Assembly (NCBI GenBank): GCA_049306095.1
Contig: JBAQPU010000003.1
Coordinates: forward strand, 43,401 to 107,400
Direction of reading: 5' to 3'
DNA length: 64,000 nucleotides
DNA from: UBA2336 sp049306095
GTDB taxonomy: Bacteria > Bacteroidota > Bacteroidia > Cytophagales > Cyclobacteriaceae
A program made the translations under genes and the position numbers. Below the pieces are notes generated by a model that ran no database searches, was not told where the DNA came from, and saw only the letters and a program-made list of their open reading frames with translations. Within the stretch, counting starts at the first letter, position 1. Every line of letters begins with the position of its first letter. Shown one piece after another: positions 9,592 to 17,985 of this stretch.

Positions 9592-9661
9592 GGAGCCAGT
9601 TCGAAAGAACTGGCTCCTGCATGGTAAATAAGTGTTGTCAGGTCGAAAGACCTGACAACAC
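9592..9661. repeat. Pair of perfect hairpins with GAAA loops
   Basis: Two perfect stem-loops stand 14 bases apart. The first has an 11-bp stem (GGAGCCAGTTC at 9592-9602, loop GAAA, complement at 9607-9617). The second has a 13-bp stem (GTGTTGTCAGGTC at 9632-9644, loop GAAA, complement at 9649-9661). They follow the tldE-like gene ending at 9673. No T-tract follows on the minus strand, so these look more like REP-type or mRNA-end-protecting hairpins than intrinsic terminators. Confidence 0.7.
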
Positions 9662-9672
9662 GACTAACGTAC

Positions 9673-11007
9673 TTAAACGGCATCCGACAAACTGCTGAAT
9701 GTAAAGTCGCGGATCTTCAGCGGAGGGAGTAAATAGTTAATATTTGATTCTACGCTTACTGTACGCTCAACTTTACCCATTTCTTCCAGGTTGTTAAGCA
9801 TAATCACCGGGCTTTCGTTGAAGCGGAAGTTTTTGATCGGGTACTGAATCTTTCCGTTCTCAATATAGAATGTACCATCACGGGTTAGGCCTGTGAGCAA
9901 TAAGCTTTGCGGGTCAACATCACGGATGTACCATAAGCGTGTTACCAATACTCCTTTTTTTGTTCCGGCTATTAACTCCTCCAGCGATTTGGTTCCGCCC
10001 TCCATGATGAAAGCATCAGGGCCCGGAATTGCCTTTACATTTTTTTGCTGTGCCCAGTAGCGTGAGTAGGTCAGGTTTTTCACTATTCCTTTTTCAATCC
10101 AACTGATTTTTTCCTGCGGACGGCCATCGCCAGCCCATGGGCTTGTTGGAAGTTCGGGATTTTGAGGATCCGAATAAATATTAACCCGCTCATCTACCAG
10201 TTTTTCTCCGAGGCGTGTTGTGCCGCCCGGTTTGCTCAGGAAACTGCGTCCTTCATCAGCCTGCCGGGCATCCAATCCAAAAAGAATTCGTTCGAGCAAT
10301 ACAGCGGCTGCTGCGGGTTCAAGAATGACCGTATATTTCCCGGGCTCAATTGCTTTCGCATTAACCGAGCCAAGGCTTTTTTGTGTTGCAATTTGCGTTG
10401 CCCTGGTTGTATCCAGTTTGGTAACGTCATTATAACCACGCGCTGCATAACCCGATCCTTTGCCATCCGGTGTTCGAACAGTAACCGAAAAGTTTACGTT
10501 GGTAGAGGTATTGTAGGCGAATGCACCTGCAGTATTCATCATGGCTGCATAACCGGTATTGTCTTCCCAAAATCCTGCTGCTTCTACCTTGTTATCTTTT
10601 GCAATCTTCAGACTTTTCTCCACAGCGTCTGCACGAAGCTTAGGTGTAATAGCGGCAGTTGAAGGAACAAATGTTTTAGATTCAGCGTACGTTTGTGCTC
10701 CGAGGTTTGGAACAAACTCTGGATTTTCAGGAGCTAAGCTGGCGAGTTCCTCTGCTCTTCTTACTACTTTTTCAAGGGAAGCATCATCCAACTCATTAAT
10801 AGTAGCGATACCCACTTTCTTACCAAATGATGACTGTACGACCAATTGTGTTTGAGTAATGCTTCCGCTGGTCGACACGGCATTGCGTGCGTACCGGATG
10901 TTTCCATTTTGAGTTCCACCGATGCTTACCTCGCAAGCATCAGCTTTTGAAAAGCTCAGAACTTTTTTTAATAACGCATGCGCTTCGTCTTTTGTTAATA
11001 GTGCCAT
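9673..11007 (-). CDS. TldE/PmbA-like metalloprotease subunit, copy 1
   Basis: A 444-residue member of the TldD/PmbA family, of the TldE (PmbA) type that lacks the metal-binding HExxxH. Family landmarks are NIRYARNAVSTSG at about 33-45, GKYTVILEPAAAAVLLERIL in the middle, and the C-terminal FNESPVIMLNNLEEMG and RDFTFSSLSDAV. In Escherichia coli, TldE pairs with TldD to form a protease that cuts unfolded peptides and matures microcin B17. It has no signal peptide, unlike the TldD partner encoded 14 bases upstream. It is closely similar to copy 2 at 12906-14240, including an identical ending (FSSLSDAV), which indicates local duplication. Confidence 0.9.
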   Translation of the reverse strand: MALLTKDEAHALLKKVLSFSKADACEVSIGGTQNGNIRYARNAVSTSGSITQTQLVVQSSFGKKVGIATINELDDASLEKVVRRAEELASLAPENPEFVPNLGAQTYAESKTFVPSTAAITPKLRADAVEKSLKIAKDNKVEAAGFWEDNTGYAAMMNTAGAFAYNTSTNVNFSVTVRTPDGKGSGYAARGYNDVTKLDTTRATQIATQKSLGSVNAKAIEPGKYTVILEPAAAAVLLERILFGLDARQADEGRSFLSKPGGTTRLGEKLVDERVNIYSDPQNPELPTSPWAGDGRPQEKISWIEKGIVKNLTYSRYWAQQKNVKAIPGPDAFIMEGGTKSLEELIAGTKKGVLVTRLWYIRDVDPQSLLLTGLTRDGTFYIENGKIQYPIKNFRFNESPVIMLNNLEEMGKVERTVSVESNINYLLPPLKIRDFTFSSLSDAV

Positions 11008-11021
11008 ATTTACCGTTCTGT

Positions 11022-12656
11022 TTAAATGGTTCTTCCTGTGTTAATAACATTTACGCCATTGAATCGCGTTGTGGCGCTTCCGTGCGACACAGCACTTGAC
11101 TGTGCGGGTTGACCTTTTCCATCAAAGAAAGATCCGCCCAGGCGATAATCTTCCTGATCGGCAATATCCGCACATGCATTCCAGAATTCCTGTGTGTTTG
11201 ATTGGTAGGCAACATCTTTGAGCATTCCCGCTATTTTTCCGTTCTTGATCTCGTAGTAAAGTTGTCCGCCAAACTGGAAATTATAGCGTTGCTGATCAAT
11301 TGAGAATGAGCCATCACCAACGATATAAATTCCCTTTTCAACATTTTTAATGATGTCATCTATACTTTTCTTTTCTGCTCCGGGCTGCAATGAAATGTTT
11401 GGCATGCGTTGGAACTGCACACTGCTCCAGTTATCGGCATAGCAACAACCCTGTGAAGCATTTAATTTCAGGATGTGAGCTTGGTCGCGGATGGTTTGAT
11501 AGTTAACAAGAATACCTTCTTTAATAATATCCCATTTTCCGGTTTGTACACCCTCATCGTCATACCCCACAGCACCTAACGAACCAATCTGAGTTTTATC
11601 AGCAACAATATTGACCAGCTTGTTTCCATAATTGAATTTTTTTGACTCCCACTTATCAAGAGTAAGGAAGCTGGTACCGGCAAAGTTTGCTTCATAGCCA
11701 AGCACGCGGTCAAGTTCAGTTGGGTGACCTGCTGATTCGTGAATGGTTAACCATAAATGTGATGGATCGAGTACCAGATCATACTTGCCTGGCTCCACTG
11801 ATTTAGCTTTTAATTTCTCACCGGCTTGCGCGCCAGCAGCCCGGGCATCTTCAATCATGTCGTAGCGACCTTTGTACAATGTAGTAACGCCCTGAATTTT
11901 ATCCTGAGGGCGGGCGTACAGGTACTCATACCCCATGCCCATGGGGGCACTAAGGGAATTTCTCGTTTCAAATTTTCCGGTCGTTTTATCAATCTTAGTA
12001 ATGAAGAAAGTTGGCCAGATGCGGTGAATATCCTGATCGATGTACGAGCCATCCGATGATGCAAAGTATTTCTGTTCATTGACCATGAACAGAAAGGAGT
12101 TTACGTAATCTGCCCCGGCTTTCATGGCGGCATCGTTCACCCCAAGCAGTAGATCAACTTTTTCCTTGATGGGAACTTCAAATGAATTTTTTTCGATGGG
12201 TGCTTTCCAGCTAACCTCTCCAAAACCTTTTTGTGGAGCTAGTTGTACCGGTACCGTCAGCAGGCGAGAGTTTTCTTGCGCAATGGAAACTGCCAGTGCT
12301 GCAGCATTTGCAATGCTGTCGTTATCCAGTTTGTCGGTGGCGGCAAAGCCCCAACTGCCATTGGCGATAACGCGAATACCCATTCCATAGGTTTCGGTGT
12401 TAACAATATTTTCAACTTTGTTTTCTCGTGTAATCACAAACTGGTTGAGGTAACGCCCTATGCGTACATCGGTGTAGGTGGCGCCTTTGGCTCGAGCAGC
12501 GTTTAAGGCGACATCGGCCATTCGTTTTTTCAATGCTACGTCAATAGTCTCCAGCGATTTTTCAGGAGCAATCGGGTTACCCATCATGGGTATGCCCGGG
12601 AGCATGGTTGCCGTGGCGCCCATACCCGTAAGGTAAATAAATTGTCTGCGTTTCAT
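11022..12656 (-). CDS. TldD-like metalloprotease with Tat signal, copy 1
   Basis: A 544-residue TldD-type peptidase. The metal motif HESAGH (HExxxH) starts at residue 306 and is followed by PTELDRVLGYEANFAGTSF. The N terminus MKRRQFIYLTG, then a hydrophobic stretch, is a twin-arginine export signal, so this enzyme is probably exported folded to the periplasm, unlike cytoplasmic E. coli TldD. A C-terminal glycine-rich region (FFDGKGQPAQSSAVSHG) corresponds by eye to the part of E. coli TldD that supplies a zinc-binding Cys; here I see Asp instead, which needs an alignment to confirm. It forms a two-gene unit with tldE copy 1, 14 bases downstream. Confidence 0.92.
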   Translation of the reverse strand: MKRRQFIYLTGMGATATMLPGIPMMGNPIAPEKSLETIDVALKKRMADVALNAARAKGATYTDVRIGRYLNQFVITRENKVENIVNTETYGMGIRVIANGSWGFAATDKLDNDSIANAAALAVSIAQENSRLLTVPVQLAPQKGFGEVSWKAPIEKNSFEVPIKEKVDLLLGVNDAAMKAGADYVNSFLFMVNEQKYFASSDGSYIDQDIHRIWPTFFITKIDKTTGKFETRNSLSAPMGMGYEYLYARPQDKIQGVTTLYKGRYDMIEDARAAGAQAGEKLKAKSVEPGKYDLVLDPSHLWLTIHESAGHPTELDRVLGYEANFAGTSFLTLDKWESKKFNYGNKLVNIVADKTQIGSLGAVGYDDEGVQTGKWDIIKEGILVNYQTIRDQAHILKLNASQGCCYADNWSSVQFQRMPNISLQPGAEKKSIDDIIKNVEKGIYIVGDGSFSIDQQRYNFQFGGQLYYEIKNGKIAGMLKDVAYQSNTQEFWNACADIADQEDYRLGGSFFDGKGQPAQSSAVSHGSATTRFNGVNVINTGRTI

Positions 12657-12774
12657 TTAATGAAGCTTAAGGTGGTTATGTTCGATTTCGGTCAGGTCAG
12701 GATACTACAAAGAGTAGGCTTACATATTTACCATTTTATTGAAATCAAAGCAATCGAAATATGAATGAAAACAA

Positions 12775-12803
12775 AAAATCCCTGATGTTGGGTCAGGGAT
12801 TTT
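12775..12803 (-). terminator. Intrinsic terminator of the second tldD-tldE unit
   Basis: A perfect 11-bp stem (12775-12785 with 12793-12803, core ATCCCTGA/TCAGGGAT) has a 7-base loop. On the minus strand it is followed by a T-rich run (TTTTTTGTTTTC). It lies about 100 bases after the stop of the tldE-like gene that ends at 12906. Confidence 0.75.
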
Positions 12804-12865
12804 ACAAGTCGATTTTTGTTTAGTTGTAAGACCACTGCGAGTTGTCTGACGACTGATAAAGAATA

Positions 12866-12900
12866 TACCCGTCTGACCGCCCCAGCCAGCCTGACGGGTA
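12866..12900. repeat. GC-rich hairpin repeat after tldE copy 2
   Basis: An 8-bp inverted repeat, TACCCGTC at 12866-12873 and GACGGGTA at 12893-12900, encloses a GC-rich loop (TGACCGCCCCAGCCAGCCT). The GC content is well above its surroundings, which suggests a REP-like interspersed element rather than local sequence. Confidence 0.45.
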
Positions 12901-12905
12901 GACTG

Positions 12906-14240
12906 TTAAACGGCATCCGACAAACTGCTGAATGTAAAGTCGCGCACTTTCATGGACGGAATAAATCCGTTCGGATTTCCTTCACTGGTTACAACCCGTT
13001 CAGGTTTACCAAGGGTCTCCAGGTTATTCAGCATGATAATCGGACTTTCATTGAAGCGGAAGTTTTTAATCGGATACATAATTTTTCCGTTTTCAATATA
13101 GAAAGTACCATCACGGGTAAGGCCTGTAAACAATAATGTTTGCGGATCGACCGGGCGAATATACCAGAAGCGTGTAACCAAAATTCCTTTCTTCGTATCC
13201 TTGATCATATCCTCAAGTGAGGCAGTACCACCCTCCATGATTGAGTTCCCTCCAAACGGAACCGGGGCTACGTTTTTCTGAGAGGCCCAGTAGCGGTCGT
13301 AAGCAAGGTTGGCTACCACTCCGTTCTTGATCAGGTCCATGCGCTTACGCGCCTGGCCATCACCTGCCCATGGTGAAGATGGGACATCCTCATTCCAGGG
13401 ATCGGTATAAATATTAACACGTTCGTCAACAATTTTTTCGCCTAGTTTAGTGCCACCACCTTTTTTAGCGTAAAAACTGCGGCCTTCATCAGCCTGGCGC
13501 GCGTTCATGTTGAGCATTAACCGAACAATGTCAGCAGCAGCCGAAGATTCCAGCACTACTGTATATTTACCCGGTTCAATTGCTTTTGGATTGCGCGACA
13601 TCAGCGCTTTGTCAATAGCCCTGCGTGATGCTTCTGCCGCATTTAATTTACTGACATCGGTTTGTGTGCCGGCTGCCCAGCCGGAGCCCGTTCCATCATT
13701 GCTTCGCATGGTAACGGTGAAGTCGACATCGGTTGATTTATTATAGGCAAACAGTCCTTTGCTGTTCATGATGGAGTTAAAGCCGCTGCTGTCTTCCAGA
13801 TAACCGGCAGCCGTAACATCTTTTGCTACGGCCGGATTAATGCTGTCGGCAGCGACCTGTGCCCGAAATTCGGGAGAGATTTTCGCGGTTGATTCAGCAA
13901 AAGTTTTTGATTCACCTCCGTACGTCTGCTGCGGAAGCGGCTCCATAAACTCCGGATTTTCCGGTGCCAGTTGCGCCAGTTCTTCGGCACGCCTGACTAC
14001 CTTTTCCAGTGATGCATCATCAAACTCATTGATGGTAGCCGAGCCGGATTTTTTTCCAAAGTAAGAGTTTACGAAAAGTGTTACGTTGCTGTCTTCTCCT
14101 GCTGTTGAAACACTGTTTCGGGCATACCGGATGTTTCCGCGATCGGATCCGTTTAAACCCACAGAGCAGCCGTCAGCCTTTGAGAAGCTGATAACCTTTT
14201 CGAGGATTTTTTTTGCTTCTTCTTTTGATAGTATAGCCAT
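12906..14240 (-). CDS. TldE/PmbA-like metalloprotease subunit, copy 2
   Basis: A 444-residue TldE-type protein, the same length as copy 1 and alike through most of its length (NIRYARNSVSTAG, GKYTVVLESSAAADIVRLML, RDFTFSSLSDAV). It lacks HExxxH, as expected for the TldE subunit, and has no signal peptide. Its partner TldD copy 2 lies 78 bases upstream, separated by a patch of 7-base repeats. A strong terminator follows at 12775-12803. The likely role is to form a heteromeric peptidase with TldD and to shape its chamber. Confidence 0.9.
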   Translation of the reverse strand: MAILSKEEAKKILEKVISFSKADGCSVGLNGSDRGNIRYARNSVSTAGEDSNVTLFVNSYFGKKSGSATINEFDDASLEKVVRRAEELAQLAPENPEFMEPLPQQTYGGESKTFAESTAKISPEFRAQVAADSINPAVAKDVTAAGYLEDSSGFNSIMNSKGLFAYNKSTDVDFTVTMRSNDGTGSGWAAGTQTDVSKLNAAEASRRAIDKALMSRNPKAIEPGKYTVVLESSAAADIVRLMLNMNARQADEGRSFYAKKGGGTKLGEKIVDERVNIYTDPWNEDVPSSPWAGDGQARKRMDLIKNGVVANLAYDRYWASQKNVAPVPFGGNSIMEGGTASLEDMIKDTKKGILVTRFWYIRPVDPQTLLFTGLTRDGTFYIENGKIMYPIKNFRFNESPIIMLNNLETLGKPERVVTSEGNPNGFIPSMKVRDFTFSSLSDAV

Positions 14241-14318
14241 GATTTGAAATTTTAGATTTATGATTTATGATTTTAGATTAAGATAAAATCTTAAAATCTA
14301 AAATCTGAATTCTTAAAT
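14241..14318. repeat. AT-rich 7-base-period repeat between tldE and tldD copies
   Basis: GATTTNN-like units recur every 7 bases (GAT at 14241, 14255, 14262, 14269 and 14276). Complementary ATC-containing units follow to about 14305. The two halves are inverted (GATTTTAGATT against AATCTAAAATC), so the region can fold as a hairpin. It matches the other heptad patches in the window. Confidence 0.65.
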
Positions 14319-15959
14319 TTATATTGTTCTTCCTGTATTGATCACATTGATTCCATTAAAACGTGCAGTGGCAGATCCATGTGAAACTGCGTTCGATTGA
14401 CTTGGCTGGCCTTTGCCGTCATTGAAGGCTCCGCCCAACCGGTAGTCACGTTCGTCACATATCTGTGAACATGAATTCCAGAAATCCTGCGAGTTGGCCT
14501 GGTAGGCAACATCTTTTAATAAACCCGCGATCTTACCGTTCTTGATTTCAAAAAAGAGCACCCCGCTAAACTGAAAGTTGTAGCGTTGCTGATCGATGGA
14601 GAAGGAGGAATCTTTTACGATGTAAATTCCTTTTTCAACTCCGGCAATCATCTGCTGAGGAGTAAGTTGTTCTTTACCCGGTTGCAGCGAAACATTTGGC
14701 ATCCGTTGGAACTGAACATCGGACCAGCTTTGCGAGTAACAACAGCCATGCGATTCCTTTTGTCCGATGATGTTTACCTGGTCGCGAATGGCCTGGTAGT
14801 TCACCAGCACGCCATCTTTGATCAGATCCCACTTTTTGCATTTCACACCCTCATCGTCATAGCCCACAGCACCAAGCGATCCGGGTTGTGTTTTGTCGGC
14901 AACGAAGTTCACTATCTTGCTGCCAAAATTGAATTTCTTTGACTCCCATTTATCCAACGTTAAGAAGCTGGTACCGGCATAGTTTGCTTCATAGCCCAGC
15001 ACACGATCAAGTTCAGTAGGGTGACCAACCGATTCGTGAATGGTAAGCCAGAGGTGCGATGGCTCCAGTACCAGATCGTACTTGCCAGGCTCTACCGATT
15101 TGGCTGCAATCATTTGTTTGGCTTGTTCGGCTGCTATTCCGGCATCTTCAATAATATCATACGACTTATTATAGAGTATGACATCACCTGGTCCCTGAAT
15201 TTTATCTTCCGCTTTTCCATCCAGGTATTCATACCCCATACCAACAGGGGAGCTGAAGGAAGGTCGCGTTTTAAATTGGCCGGTGGCGCGATCTACTACG
15301 GAAACACCAAACCCCGGAAGGATGCGGTAGATATCCTGATCGATGTAGGAGCCTTCTGATGATGCAAAATATTTTTGTTCGTTCACCATGAACATCTGGC
15401 TGTTAACAAAGCTTGCTCCTTTTTCGAGGGCCCTGGCGTTTGCTGCCAGCAGAAGATCAACTTTTTCTTTTACGGGAACTTCAAAACCATTTTTCTTAAT
15501 CGGGGTTTTCCAACTGATTTCACCATAGGAAGGAGTGGCCGCCAGTTTGACGGGTTCTTTTTGAAATTTAGAATTTGCTTTTGCAATGGCCACGGCACGC
15601 TCGGCCGTTTTCTTCATTCCTTCGGGTGTTACATTATTGCTGGCAGCGAAACCCCAGGTCCCGTTGGCGATCACCCGGATGCCAACTCCGAACGATTCGG
15701 TATTCACAATACCCTGAACCTTTTTCTCGCGTGTCATCACAAACTGGTTGAGGTAGCGGCCAATGCGAACATCGGTGTAGGTGGCACCCAGGCTTTTGGT
15801 CGTATTCAGGGCAATGTCGGCCAGTTTCTTTTTCTGGACTGTGTCCATCAGCGGGTCAAGCAGCCGCATCGGGTCAACCTCTTGTGCGAAGGAAGGAATA
15901 GGCAGCATTAACGCGCCTGCACCCATTCCCGCCATTTGAATAAAGTCTCGTCTCTTCAT
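14319..15959 (-). CDS. TldD-like metalloprotease with Tat signal, copy 2
   Basis: A 546-residue TldD-type peptidase. The Tat signal is MKRRDFIQMAGMGAGALMLP with a cleavable-looking SFAQE end. The metal motif HESVGH begins at residue 308. Most of the chain runs parallel to copies 1 and 3, for example VDLLLAANARALEKGASFVN, SHGCCYSQSW and NDGKGQPSQSNAVSHG. It lies upstream of tldE copy 2 with 78 bases between them, so it is probably co-transcribed with it. The predicted location is periplasmic, bound to or passing through the Tat machinery. Confidence 0.92.
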   Translation of the reverse strand: MKRRDFIQMAGMGAGALMLPIPSFAQEVDPMRLLDPLMDTVQKKKLADIALNTTKSLGATYTDVRIGRYLNQFVMTREKKVQGIVNTESFGVGIRVIANGTWGFAASNNVTPEGMKKTAERAVAIAKANSKFQKEPVKLAATPSYGEISWKTPIKKNGFEVPVKEKVDLLLAANARALEKGASFVNSQMFMVNEQKYFASSEGSYIDQDIYRILPGFGVSVVDRATGQFKTRPSFSSPVGMGYEYLDGKAEDKIQGPGDVILYNKSYDIIEDAGIAAEQAKQMIAAKSVEPGKYDLVLEPSHLWLTIHESVGHPTELDRVLGYEANYAGTSFLTLDKWESKKFNFGSKIVNFVADKTQPGSLGAVGYDDEGVKCKKWDLIKDGVLVNYQAIRDQVNIIGQKESHGCCYSQSWSDVQFQRMPNVSLQPGKEQLTPQQMIAGVEKGIYIVKDSSFSIDQQRYNFQFSGVLFFEIKNGKIAGLLKDVAYQANSQDFWNSCSQICDERDYRLGGAFNDGKGQPSQSNAVSHGSATARFNGINVINTGRTI

Positions 15960-15974
15960 TGGGTTAAGTTATTT

Positions 15975-16074
15975 TAAAATTCAAGATTCATCATAATTCA
16001 TAATTCATAATTCAAGATTGTTTTATTCGGAACCATAGTTAAAAATTTTGAATATTGAATTTTCTAATTTTGAA
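15975..16074. repeat. AT-rich 7-base-period repeat between tldD copies 2 and 3
   Basis: ATTC-containing units recur with a 7-base step at 15979, 15986, then 15996, 16003, 16010 and 16017. The opposite-strand form (GAAT-type, 16050 and 16057) lies on the right side of a short spacer. The whole gap between the two tldD genes is made of this repeat. Confidence 0.6.
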
Positions 16075-17715
16075 TTAAATAGTTCTGCCCGTATTAATCA
16101 CATTCACCCCATTAAAACGAGCAGTTGAACTTCCGTGCGACACCGCGCTTACCTGTGAAGGTTGCCCTTTTCCGTCAAAGAAAGAACCGAACAAGCGGTA
16201 ATCTTTCTCATCACAAATTTTTACACAATTATTCCAAAACTCCTGGGTATTGGATTGGTACGCCACATCGTTGAGCATGCCGGCAATCTTTCCGTTTTTA
16301 ATTTCAAAGAAAGCGGTTCCGCCAAACTGAAAGTTATAACGCTGCTGGTCGATTGAAAACGATCCGCGTCCGGCAATGTAAATACCCTTCTCAACATCCT
16401 TAATCATTTGTTCGCTGGAGTACGTTTCTTTGCCTGGCTGAAGTGACACGTTGGGCATGCGTTGGAATTGCACATTGTTCCAACTTTGTGAATAGCAACA
16501 TCCATGCGATTCGTTTAAGCCAACAATATGAGCCTGATCGCGAATGGCCTGAACGCCAACAAAGATTCCGTCTTTGATTAAGTCCCACTTTTTACATTTA
16601 ACACCCTCATCATCATAGCCAACTGCACCCAATGAACCCGGTTGTGTTTTATCCGCCACTATATTGACAATGGGACTGCCATACTTAAAGGTGCCGGATT
16701 GCAGCTTATCCAGCGTAGCGAAACTGGTGCCTGCATAGTTTGCCTCGTATCCTAAAATCCGGTCTAGCTCCAGCGGGTGACCCACCGATTCGTGAATGGT
16801 TAATCCCAGGTGATTGGGCTCCAGAACCAGATCATATTTTCCGGGCTCCACCGACTTAGCGGTAATCATCTCTTTGGCTTGCCTGGCAGCGATGATGGCG
16901 TCTTCCACAATATCGTAACTGTTTTTATAGAGCACCATTCCACCAGGGCCGGCCAGTTTATCTTCTGTGCGGGGAATCATGTACTCGTAACCGAGGCCCA
17001 TCGGGGCACTCATCGCATCGCGTGTTTTAAATTTTCCGGAAGCGCGGTCAATGACCGACACGGTGAAGGTTGGCCAAATGCGATGTACATCCTGATCGAT
17101 GTACGATCCTTCGGTAGAGGCAAAATATTTTTGTTCGTTAATCTGAAAAAGGTTGGAGTTAACAAAACTTGCTCCGTTTTTCAGCGCTTCTGAATTAGCA
17201 TTCAATAGCAGGTCAACTTTTTCTTTAACCGGCACTTCAAAAGAATTTTTTTGGATGGGTGTTTTCCAACTCACCTCGCCATAACGTTGTACTGCTGCCA
17301 GTTTCACCGGCTCCTTTTGAAATTTTGAATTGGCCCTGGCAACGGCCACAGCTCGTTCGGTGGTTTTTTTAACACCCTCTTCGGTTACCAGGTTCGTGGA
17401 AGCAAAGCCCCACGTTCCGTTTACAATTACCCGAATGCCCACCCCAAAAGATTCGGTATTGGTCAGGTTTTGCACTTTATTTTCACGGGTATTAATAAAC
17501 TGGTTCAAATACCTCCCGATTCGCACATCTGCGTAGGTGGCACCCCTTGACTTAGCGGTGTTTAGTACCACATCCGCCAGTTTCTTTTTTTGAATGGTAT
17601 CAAAGGGAGATTCCAAAAGGGCTTCTACCGAAACCGGATTTCCAAGCAAATCCAGTGGAAGCATTAACCCTCCAATTCCCAGCCCCGTCAATTGAACAAA
17701 GTCTCTTCTTTTCAT
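16075..17715 (-). CDS. TldD-like metalloprotease with Tat signal, copy 3 (no adjacent TldE)
   Basis: A 546-residue TldD-type peptidase with the Tat-type N terminus MKRRDFVQLTGLGIGGLMLP and the motif HESVGH starting at residue 308. It is very close to copy 2 in length and sequence. Unlike copies 1 and 2 it is not followed by its own TldE; the next gene downstream is TldD copy 2. It may share a TldE subunit with the others or work alone. The upstream gap (17716-17985, 270 bases) holds a 17-base inverted repeat. Confidence 0.92.
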   Translation of the reverse strand: MKRRDFVQLTGLGIGGLMLPLDLLGNPVSVEALLESPFDTIQKKKLADVVLNTAKSRGATYADVRIGRYLNQFINTRENKVQNLTNTESFGVGIRVIVNGTWGFASTNLVTEEGVKKTTERAVAVARANSKFQKEPVKLAAVQRYGEVSWKTPIQKNSFEVPVKEKVDLLLNANSEALKNGASFVNSNLFQINEQKYFASTEGSYIDQDVHRIWPTFTVSVIDRASGKFKTRDAMSAPMGLGYEYMIPRTEDKLAGPGGMVLYKNSYDIVEDAIIAARQAKEMITAKSVEPGKYDLVLEPNHLGLTIHESVGHPLELDRILGYEANYAGTSFATLDKLQSGTFKYGSPIVNIVADKTQPGSLGAVGYDDEGVKCKKWDLIKDGIFVGVQAIRDQAHIVGLNESHGCCYSQSWNNVQFQRMPNVSLQPGKETYSSEQMIKDVEKGIYIAGRGSFSIDQQRYNFQFGGTAFFEIKNGKIAGMLNDVAYQSNTQEFWNNCVKICDEKDYRLFGSFFDGKGQPSQVSAVSHGSSTARFNGVNVINTGRTI

Positions 17716-17897
17716 GCGTGTTTTATTTTCTTCCTATGAGGATTTTTGTCTCTGGAAATTAACAAAAACAGGTGGGAGTAGAAACAGAAAAGGAGTAGTG
17801 GCAGGATAAGGGTTCAAGTGGTGTTAGATAACCGTCAGCTTCTCTGGAATAGGGTTTGAGGTTGGCAACCGGTTCTCACCTAACCATCACCGGTCAC

Positions 17898-17948
17898 GTT
17901 GAACGGTAGCGAACTTCCCTTGTTAGGATTAGTTGCTAATCGTTCAAC
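17898..17948. repeat. Inverted repeat upstream of tldD copy 3
   Basis: GTTGAACGGTAGCGAAC at 17898-17914 faces GTTGCTAATCGTTCAAC at 17932-17948 as its near complement: 8 perfect bases, then one small gap. The loop is 17 bases. It lies between the stop of the M13 peptidase gene and the start of the tldD gene. It could be a hairpin at the 3' end of a transcript or a protein-binding dyad. Nothing else gene-like is visible in 17716-17985. Confidence 0.5.
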
Positions 17949-17985
17949 AAAACGGTGTGTTAAGAGTTGATTTGAGATGATACGA

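Noticed and set aside
9592..9661. Hairpins as an intrinsic terminator of tldE copy 1
   Set aside because: On the minus strand no T-run follows either stem; downstream sequence is A-rich instead.
10162..10662. Open frame of 166 codons on the plus strand opposite tldE copy 1
   Set aside because: Cys- and Ile-rich composition with no motif; a shadow of the minus-strand gene.
15375..15911. Long open frame of 178 codons on the plus strand opposite tldD copy 2
   Set aside because: It is antisense to a strongly conserved protease gene, has no family resemblance and mirrors its codon pattern.
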